The notes beneath the pieces were generated by a model. That model saw nothing but the letters and a program-made list of their open reading frames with translations. It was not told the origin of the DNA and did no database searches. A stretch of 61,366 bases of DNA from Flavobacteriaceae bacterium (lineage in GTDB: Bacteria > Bacteroidota > Bacteroidia > Flavobacteriales > Flavobacteriaceae). The DNA lies in NCBI GenBank assembly GCA_027073495.1, contig JALSVQ010000032.1, positions 1 through 61,366 of the forward strand, written 5' to 3'. Position numbers and translations under genes: made by a program. Positions 55,451-61,366 of the stretch are shown here, piece by piece (the first letter of the stretch is position 1; the number at the start of each line of letters is the position of its first letter).

Positions 55451-55479
55451 TACACTAGCTCAACTATTGAGCTAGTGTA
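55451..55479 (-). other. perfect hairpin (attenuator-like) between rpsJ and rplC
   Basis: TACACTAGCTCAA (55451-55463) pairs with TTGAGCTAGTGTA (55467-55479) around a 3-nt loop. On the minus strand it is followed by TTTTTAATAA, so it resembles an intrinsic terminator with a short U run. It lies 14 bp after rpsJ and about 28 bp before rplC, within the ribosomal transcript. Confidence 0.7.
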
Positions 55480-55493
55480 CTATTTTAGTTACA

Positions 55494-55799
55494 TTATACT
55501 TTTATCTCTACTACTACTCCACTTGGCAATTCAAGTTTCATCAAGGCATCAATTGTTTTTGATGATGAGCTATAGATATCCAATAGACGTTTGTATGAAC
55601 TTAATTGGAACTGCTCTCTTGATTTCTTATTTACGTGTGGTGAACGCAATACAGTAAAAATCTTTTTGTGTGTTGGCAATGGTATTGGACCATTAACAAT
55701 CGCACCTGTATTTTTTACAGCTTTTACGATTTTTTCAGCAGATTTATCCACTAAATTGTAATCGTAAGATTTTAATTTGATTCTTATTTTTTGACTCAT
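55494..55799 (-). CDS. rpsJ: 30S ribosomal protein S10
   Basis: The protein is 101 aa. It has [48 protein letters not shown] (seen as [19 protein letters not shown]) and the end [10 protein letters not shown]10 also acts as NusE in antitermination. It lies 18 bp after fusA, without tuf in between, as is usual in Bacteroidota. Confidence 0.98.
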   Translation of the reverse strand: MSQKIRIKLKSYDYNLVDKSAEKIVKAVKNTGAIVNGPIPLPTHKKIFTVLRSPHVNKKSREQFQLSSYKRLLDIYSSSSKTIDALMKLELPSGVVVEIKV

Positions 55800-55817
55800 T
55801 TTATAAAAATTTAGTGG

Positions 55818-57944
55818 TTATCCTATTGCTTTTTTGATTACCTCTTCAGATATATTTGAAGGGGTTTGATCGTAACGCTCAAATTCCATAGTTGAAGTTG
55901 CTCTACCCGAAGACAATGTTCTCAAAGTAGTTACATATCCAAACATTTCTGATAGTGGCACATAAGCTTTAATGATTTTAGCACCATTACGGTCACTCAT
56001 ATCATTTACTTGACCTCTACGTCTGTTCAAATCTCCAACGATATCTCCCATATATTCTTCTGGTGTAACCACTTCCAATTTCATAATTGGCTCAAGAATT
56101 ACAGCTCCAGCAGCTTTTGCAGCAGCTTTAAATCCTAATTTTGCAGCTAACTCAAAAGATAGTGAATCCGAATCCACAGGGTGGAAAGATCCATCTTTAA
56201 GGGTTACTTTCATTGTATCTACTACGAAACCAGCCAAAGGACCGTTAACCATAGCAGCCTCAAATCCTTTTTGTACAGCAGGAATATATTCTTTTGGAAT
56301 ACGTCCTCCTTTTATTACATCAACAAATTGTAGTCCTGAACCTTCAAAATCTTCATCTACAGGTCCCATTTCAAATACAATATCTCCAAATTTACCACGT
56401 CCACCAGATTGCTTTTTGTAAGTTTCTCTGTGTTCTGCAGTACGTGTCAACGCTTCTTTGTATTCTACTTGTGGCTCGCCTTCTGTAACTTCTACTTTGA
56501 ACTCGCGACGCAATCTATCTATAATGATGTCTAAGTGCAACTCTCCCATTCCTGAGATAATTGTTTGACCACTTGCTTCATCTGTTTTTACTTGGAATGT
56601 TGGATCTTCTTCTGCCAATTTACCAATAGCAACACCTAATTTTTCAACATCGGCTTTTGTTTTTGGTTCAATAGCAATACCAATTACTGGTGCAGGAAAG
56701 TCCATACTTTCCAATACTATTGGATGTTTTAAATCTGACATGGTATCTCCTGTACGGATATCTTTAAATCCTACAGCTGCTCCAATATCTCCTGCTTCTA
56801 TATAATCAATTGCATTTTGCTTATTCGCATGCATTTGATAAATTCTAGAAATACGTTCTTTCTTTCCTGAACGGTTGTTCAAAATATATGAACCTGCATC
56901 TAAACGACCTGAATACGTACGGAAGAATGCTAAACGACCAACAAATGGATCTGTAGCAATCTTAAACGCTAAGGCTGCAAAAGGCTCATTTACATCTGGT
57001 TTACGTTCAATTGAATCTCCTGTATCAGGATCTGTACCAATAATTGCATCTTTATCTAATGGAGAAGGCAAATATCTAACCACTGCATCCAATAAGAATT
57101 GTACACCTTTATTTTTGAAAGCTGAACCACAAACCATAGGTATGATAGCCATATCCATAACTGCAGCACGTAAAGCAGCATGTACTTCGTCTTCTGAAAT
57201 AGAATCTTCATCCTCAAAGAATTTCTCCATTAAGTTTTCATCATATTCTGCTACAGCTTCAATAAGTTCTGCTCTATATTTATGCGCTTCTTCTTTTAAA
57301 TCTTCTGGGATAGGTACAACTTGAAAAGTTGCTCCCATATTTTCTTCATCCCAAATAATTGCTTGGTTTTTTACCAAATCAACAATTCCTTTAAAATCCC
57401 CCTCTTCTCCAATAGGTAAAACTATTGGAACTGCGTTAGATTTTAACATTTCACGTACTTGTTTGTTTACATTCAAAAAGTCAGAACCTTGTCTGTCCAT
57501 TTTATTTACAAACCCAATACGTGGCACTTTATAGTTATCTGCTAGTCTCCAGTTAGTCTCTGATTGTGGCTCTACACCATCAACAGCACTAAATAAGAAC
57601 ACTAAACCATCAAGTACACGTAACGAACGATTTACCTCAACGGTAAAATCTACGTGACCTGGAGTGTCGATAATATTAAAGTGATATCCTTTTGTTTGTC
57701 CTGGAATTGCTTGTCCATTATCTGTAGGAAATTTCCATTCACAAGTAGTTGCCGCAGAAGTGATTGTAATTCCACGCTCTTGTTCTTGCTCCATCCAGTC
57801 CATTGTAGCAGCGCCATCATGCACTTCTCCAATTTTATGACTTACACCCGTATAGAACAACACACGCTCTGTTGTTGTTGTTTTTCCTGCATCAATATGT
57901 GCTGCAATCCCTATATTTCTTGTATATTTTAAATCTCTTGCCAT
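55818..57944 (-). CDS. fusA: elongation factor G
   Basis: The protein is 708 aa. The GTPase domain has AHIDAGKT (15-22), [11 protein letters not shown] (switch), [11 protein letters not shown] and NKMDRQGSD. Domains II-V follow with [18 protein letters not shown] and GGRGKFGDI, ending in [16 protein letters not shown] catalyses translocation and ribosome recycling. It is 9 bp after rpsG. Confidence 0.98.
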   Translation of the reverse strand: MARDLKYTRNIGIAAHIDAGKTTTTERVLFYTGVSHKIGEVHDGAATMDWMEQEQERGITITSAATTCEWKFPTDNGQAIPGQTKGYHFNIIDTPGHVDFTVEVNRSLRVLDGLVFLFSAVDGVEPQSETNWRLADNYKVPRIGFVNKMDRQGSDFLNVNKQVREMLKSNAVPIVLPIGEEGDFKGIVDLVKNQAIIWDEENMGATFQVVPIPEDLKEEAHKYRAELIEAVAEYDENLMEKFFEDEDSISEDEVHAALRAAVMDMAIIPMVCGSAFKNKGVQFLLDAVVRYLPSPLDKDAIIGTDPDTGDSIERKPDVNEPFAALAFKIATDPFVGRLAFFRTYSGRLDAGSYILNNRSGKKERISRIYQMHANKQNAIDYIEAGDIGAAVGFKDIRTGDTMSDLKHPIVLESMDFPAPVIGIAIEPKTKADVEKLGVAIGKLAEEDPTFQVKTDEASGQTIISGMGELHLDIIIDRLRREFKVEVTEGEPQVEYKEALTRTAEHRETYKKQSGGRGKFGDIVFEMGPVDEDFEGSGLQFVDVIKGGRIPKEYIPAVQKGFEAAMVNGPLAGFVVDTMKVTLKDGSFHPVDSDSLSFELAAKLGFKAAAKAAGAVILEPIMKLEVVTPEEYMGDIVGDLNRRRGQVNDMSDRNGAKIIKAYVPLSEMFGYVTTLRTLSSGRATSTMEFERYDQTPSNISEEVIKKAIG

Positions 57945-57953
57945 TGCTTTTTA

Positions 57954-58430
57954 TTAAAATCTAAAGTGAGAGAATGCTTTATTAGCCTCTGCCATTTTAT
58001 GAACATCCATACGTTTTTTTACAGCAGCTCCTTCTTCTTTATGTGCAGCTAATATTTCTGCAGCTAATTTTTGAGCCATTGATTTCTCATTTCTTTTTCT
58101 AGCAAACAAGATTAACCATTTCATCCCCATAGATAATTTTCTATCTGGACGAATTGGCATTGGTATTTGGAAAGTTGCCCCTCCAACTCTACGACTACGC
58201 ACTTCTACGTGTGGCGTAACGTTAGCTAAAGCATCTTTAAATACTTGCAATGCTGTTTTTTCTTCGTCTTGCTTTTTTGCATCTACAATATCAATAGCAT
58301 TGTAGAACACATTAAAAGCAGTTGATTTTTTACCATCCCACATCAAGTTATTCACAAAACGTGTAACTAACTGATCGTTAAATTTTGGATCTGGTAAAAG
58401 TGGTCTTTTTTTCGCCTTTCTTTTTCTCAT
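57954..58430 (-). CDS. rpsG: 30S ribosomal protein S7
   Basis: The protein is 158 aa. It has [39 protein letters not shown] (seen as [19 protein letters not shown]), [21 protein letters not shown] and the basic end. S7 starts head assembly of the small subunit. It lies 26 bp after rpsL. Confidence 0.98.
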   Translation of the reverse strand: MRKRKAKKRPLLPDPKFNDQLVTRFVNNLMWDGKKSTAFNVFYNAIDIVDAKKQDEEKTALQVFKDALANVTPHVEVRSRRVGGATFQIPMPIRPDRKLSMGMKWLILFARKRNEKSMAQKLAAEILAAHKEEGAAVKKRMDVHKMAEANKAFSHFRF

Positions 58431-58456
58431 GTCTTTACATTAAAAGATTAATAATT

Positions 58457-58831
58457 TTACTTCTTCGGGCGTTTTGCACCATATTTAGAGCGACGTTGAG
58501 TTCTTCCCTCAACACCTGCAGTATCTAACGCTCCACGAACGATATGATATCTTACCCCTGGCAAATCTTTTACCCTTCCTCCTCTTACCAATACTATCGA
58601 GTGCTCTTGCAAATTGTGCCCCTCTCCTGGTATGTACGCATTTACTTCATTTCCATTAGTCAAACGAACCCTTGCTACTTTACGCATAGCTGAATTCGGT
58701 TTTTTTGGAGTTGTAGTATATACACGCGTACAAACACCTCTACGTTGAGGGCACGAATTTAAAGCCGCCGATTTACTCTTCTTGGTAATGCTGGTTCTTC
58801 CTTTTCGTACTAATTGTTGTATAGTTGGCAT
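58457..58831 (-). CDS. rpsL: 30S ribosomal protein S12
   Basis: The protein is 124 aa. It has [33 protein letters not shown] (seen as [17 protein letters not shown]) and [11 protein letters not shown]. Lys43 and Lys88, the sites where streptomycin-resistance changes occur in other bacteria, are both Lys here. It is the first gene of the ribosomal cluster and has a near-perfect promoter upstream. Confidence 0.98.
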   Translation of the reverse strand: MPTIQQLVRKGRTSITKKSKSAALNSCPQRRGVCTRVYTTTPKKPNSAMRKVARVRLTNGNEVNAYIPGEGHNLQEHSIVLVRGGRVKDLPGVRYHIVRGALDTAGVEGRTQRRSKYGAKRPKK

Positions 58832-58889
58832 ATATTAAAAATTAATTTATATTATTCTATAGTTCTTCGAAATACTATTTTCGAGCTTG

Positions 58890-58920
58890 CAAAAGTAATA
58901 ATATTTTTCTAAAAATCAAA
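58890..58920 (-). promoter_or_regulatory. promoter of the ribosomal cluster (TTTG-N19-TACTTTTG)
   Basis: On the minus strand the -33 TTTG (58917-58920) and -7 TACTTTTG (58890-58897) are separated by exactly 19 nt, a full match to the Bacteroidota consensus. The leader to the rpsL ATG is about 50 nt and contains a small CGAAA/TTTCG inverted repeat. The rest of the 235-bp intergenic region towards rarA (58921-59066) shows nothing clear. Confidence 0.8.
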
Positions 58921-59066
58921 CAGCTAAGCCTTTATTTTTTAAATAATTTTCAAAAAGAACGAAATATTCTTTAAAAATGAAAAAATATGACTAAAATAGT
59001 TGTTTAGGGCTTGTTGTTTTGCTCAACCAACTTATTAAAGCCTCATTTTTCAAAGCATTAAAACAA

Positions 59067-60344
59067 TCAATACCCATATTTATCTTTCCACCTTGTTTTT
59101 AAAAAATCACGCATGCTATTTTCACGTGCATTATTTTGTGGTTTAAAAAAAACTGTATTACTTATTTCTTCGGGTAAAAATTCAGCGGAAGCAAAATTAT
59201 TTTCATAGTTATGTGCATATTTATAATCCGCTCCATAACCCATTTCTTTCATCAATTTTGTGGGCGCATTACGCAGTGCTAGTGGTACAGCTAAATCTCC
59301 AGTTTGCTCCACAATTTCTTGCGCTTCTCCAATTGCTTGGTAGGCAGCATTACTCTTTGCTGAAGTAGCTAGATAAATAGCACATTGACTGAGAATAATA
59401 CGTGATTCTGGAAAACCAATACTTGTAACAGCTTGAAAGGTATTATTTGCCATAATAAAAGCTGTTGGATTTGCATTACCGATGTCTTCGGAAGCTAAAA
59501 TAACTAAGCGCCTTGCTATAAATTTAGGGTCTTCGCCGCCAGCAATCATCCGAGCAAGCCAATATACAGCTGCATTAGGATCGCTATCGCGTATTGACTT
59601 GACAAAAGCCGAAATAATATCATAATGCTGTTCGCCTGTTTTATCATAACGAGCAGGGTTTTTCTGTACTTGCTCTTGTACTTTTTTATTGGTAATCAGT
59701 ATCTGTTCTGCAGTATCATTTAGGATAAGTAACTCAAACACATTGAGTAATCGCCTCGCATCACCTCCAGAGAGTTGTAGCAATGCATCTGTTTCTTCTA
59801 ATAGTATTTGTTTTGACTGGAGCGACTTATCTGTGTCAATTGCTTGCTTGAGTATAGCGAGTAAATCAGCTTTATCAAAAGGCTTTAAGGTATAGACTTG
59901 ACATCTTGACAGTAGTGCGGGAATAACCTCAAAACTTGGATTTTCTGTTGTTGCTCCTATCAGTGTAATCCAGCCTTTTTCTACTGCTGCAAGCAGTGAG
60001 TCTTGTTGCGATTTACTAAAACGATGTATTTCGTCAATAAACAGAATAGGGCTTTTGTCACCAAATAAGTTACCACTATTTTTGGCTTTATCAATAATTG
60101 CTCTAATATCTTTTACACCACTATTGATGGCACTTAAAGTATAAAATGGCCGCTTACTTTTTGCAGCAATTAGCTCTGCCAGTGTGGTCTTTCCAATACC
60201 TGGAGGTCCCCAAAGTATTAATGATGGGATAAGCCCAGTTTGTAATATTTTATTTAAAATGCCTTGTTCACCAAGGAGATGTCTTTGTCCAATATAGTGT
60301 TCCAATGTTTTGGGACGTACGCGTTCTGCTAATGGTTTATTCAT
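59067..60344 (-). CDS. rarA: replication-associated recombination protein A (RarA/MgsA, AAA+ ATPase)
   Basis: The protein is 425 aa. It has [21 protein letters not shown] (in pieces), Walker A GPPGIGKT (46-53), [18 protein letters not shown] (Walker B), [11 protein letters not shown] (sensor I) and [11 protein letters not shown]. The C-terminal MgsA domain has [16 protein letters not shown]. RarA acts at stalled forks. It lies convergent with nothing and divergent from the rhomboid protease, 83 bp apart. Confidence 0.95.
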   Translation of the reverse strand: MNKPLAERVRPKTLEHYIGQRHLLGEQGILNKILQTGLIPSLILWGPPGIGKTTLAELIAAKSKRPFYTLSAINSGVKDIRAIIDKAKNSGNLFGDKSPILFIDEIHRFSKSQQDSLLAAVEKGWITLIGATTENPSFEVIPALLSRCQVYTLKPFDKADLLAILKQAIDTDKSLQSKQILLEETDALLQLSGGDARRLLNVFELLILNDTAEQILITNKKVQEQVQKNPARYDKTGEQHYDIISAFVKSIRDSDPNAAVYWLARMIAGGEDPKFIARRLVILASEDIGNANPTAFIMANNTFQAVTSIGFPESRIILSQCAIYLATSAKSNAAYQAIGEAQEIVEQTGDLAVPLALRNAPTKLMKEMGYGADYKYAHNYENNFASAEFLPEEISNTVFFKPQNNARENSMRDFLKTRWKDKYGY

Positions 60345-60426
60345 AGGATAAAAGTAGTATAAATAATAGAATCTGCCAATATTACCTTTTTAATTATTTT
60401 GGCGAGCTATTTGCTACACTTTAATT

Positions 60427-61158
60427 ATGCAAGAACGCTTGAAATACAATGATGGTATTTGGTTTTATCCATTTATATTTACGTTATTTTTATGGTTTGT
60501 AAAAGTCATCGAGGTAAAGTACAATATATACTTGATAGATTATGGCATCTTTCCTCGAACTATAAAAGGTTTACAAGGTATTTTGTTTGCACCGTTTATT
60601 CATGCTACTATCAAACACCTTTGGGCAAACACCCTTCCTTTTTTTATTACTACAGGATTGCTCTATTATTTCTATCGGAATATTTTTTGGAAAATAATAC
60701 CCTATGCTATAATAATAACAGGATTACTAACTTGGTTAGTAGCGCGTAACGCCTATCATATTGGCGTAAGTGGCTTGATATATAGCAATGTCAGTTTCTT
60801 GTTTTTTGGAGGTGTATTCTCCAAAAACTACCGTTTGATGGCAGTTTCTTTGCTGATTGTATTTCTTTATGGCGGTATGATATGGTATGTTTTTCCTACA
60901 GAAGAGGGTATCTCTTGGGAAGGACACCTTATGGGTTTGTTTTCTGGTTTCGCATTGGTTTATTATTATAAAAAACAACTACTGCAACCTGAAAAGAAAT
61001 ACCAATGGCAGCAAGAGAATTATACTATTGACAATGATGAATTTATGCAATCTTTTGATGAAAATGGCAATTTTATAGATCCTCCAATAGTTGAAGAAAC
61101 AGATGAAGATTCCGCTAATGAAACCATCGCTATTAATTATATTAATAAAGAAGATTAA
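60427..61158 (+). CDS. rhomboid-family intramembrane serine protease
   Basis: The protein is 243 aa. It has about six transmembrane segments between residues 12 and 180, with the catalytic motif GVSG (113-116, nucleophile Ser115) and His167 in WEGHLMGLFSG. The Ser-His dyad is therefore complete. The C-terminal 60 residues are an acidic cytoplasmic tail (DDEFMQSF, EETDEDSANE). Rhomboids cut transmembrane proteins within the bilayer; the substrate here is unknown. It is divergent from rarA. Confidence 0.93.
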   Translation: MQERLKYNDGIWFYPFIFTLFLWFVKVIEVKYNIYLIDYGIFPRTIKGLQGILFAPFIHATIKHLWANTLPFFITTGLLYYFYRNIFWKIIPYAIIITGLLTWLVARNAYHIGVSGLIYSNVSFLFFGGVFSKNYRLMAVSLLIVFLYGGMIWYVFPTEEGISWEGHLMGLFSGFALVYYYKKQLLQPEKKYQWQQENYTIDNDEFMQSFDENGNFIDPPIVEETDEDSANETIAINYINKED

Positions 61159-61273
61159 GTCTCGATGAGTGAAAAATGAAAAATACGGATAATGCCACCT
61201 CTAATAAAAGAGACTTTTAATTCTACATTCATAAGATTTATTTATCACATATTAAAATAACCTGCATTTCAAG

Positions 61274-61313
61274 AGATTTCTCGGCGTTCGTCCCTCACTT
61301 TGTTGAAATGACA
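61274..61313. repeat. dispersed 40-bp intergenic repeat, copy 2
   Basis: This copy begins AGATTTCTCGGCGTTCG and ends TGAAATGACA. It differs from the copy at 17986-18025 at 3 of 40 positions and has the same orientation. It lies 115 bp after the rhomboid stop. The rest of 61159-61366 is AT-rich with no gene seen. Confidence 0.8.
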
Positions 61314-61366
61314 ATCTATTTTTGAGTACCGTTTAGACTGTTGAAAAGAGTTTATCCTAATCGTTG

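Noticed and set aside
54805-58831. Missing tuf between fusA and rpsJ as a deletion
   Set aside because: This arrangement is normal in Bacteroidota, where tuf lies with the rpoBC region.

Overview
The window is a chromosomal segment of an AT-rich Bacteroidota bacterium, almost certainly a flavobacterium (Flavobacteriia). The evidence is a complete BatABCDE aerotolerance operon, a PorV/PorQ-type outer-membrane protein, a TonB receptor followed by a DUF5689 lipoprotein, a carboxypeptidase-regulatory-domain receptor architecture, ribosomal genes without tuf between fusA and rpsJ, near absence of Shine-Dalgarno sequences, and many upstream matches to the Bacteroidota -7 element TAnnTTTG. No phage, insertion sequence, integrase, CRISPR array or rRNA gene was seen. 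No gene-free stretch exceeds 300 bases. Layout: (1) 1-5.9 kb, minus strand: the N-terminal part of a giant alpha-2-macroglobulin-type protein, a glutaminyl-peptide cyclotransferase lipoprotein and an lpxD acyltransferase. (2) 6.0-9.9 kb, minus strand: a compact sulfur-metabolism island. It has two transcription units. The upstream one is a 487-aa sulfide:quinone oxidoreductase (SQR)-like flavoprotein plus a 42-aa membrane peptide, ended by a strong terminator. The downstream one is a second SQR-like flavoprotein, a TusE/DsrC-type sulfur carrier and a DsrE-family protein, also ended by a strong terminator. A 24-bp perfect palindrome lies between them. This is the most unusual part of the window. 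(3) 10.0-19.8 kb: housekeeping genes (exonuclease III, asnB, guaA, an unusual tRNA-Arg, a YqeY-like protein, an AraC-type regulator, a DEAD-box helicase, a PorV-like barrel and an Lrp/AsnC regulator). (4) 19.9-29.1 kb, plus strand: the MoxR/DUF58/BatA-E operon, with an extra two-transmembrane protein between DUF58 and BatA and a Lys/Asp repeat tract in BatC. (5) 29.2-36.0 kb, minus strand: ALDH7-type dehydrogenase with a small CxxC protein, pgi overlapping an M23 peptidase lipoprotein, a DUF3108 protein and a secreted endonuclease/phosphatase-family enzyme. (6) 36.2-40.5 kb, plus strand: TonB receptor plus DUF5689 lipoprotein, divergent from the endonuclease. (7) 40.6-58.9 kb, minus strand: eno, then the merged str-S10-spc-alpha ribosomal cluster from rpsL to rplQ under a near-perfect Bacteroidota promoter at 58890-58920. 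(8) 59-61.4 kb: rarA and a divergent rhomboid protease, followed by a dispersed 40-bp repeat that also occurs at 17986. Functional themes: the sulfur island probably removes sulfide into the quinone pool and hands persulfide sulfur to carrier proteins. The Bat operon couples a MoxR ATPase to membrane VWA proteins. The receptor/lipoprotein/nuclease group looks like a surface uptake set. The ribosomal cluster has hairpins in its two longest internal gaps that may tune expression. Function calls rest on motifs and family resemblance read from the sequence; no database search was run.
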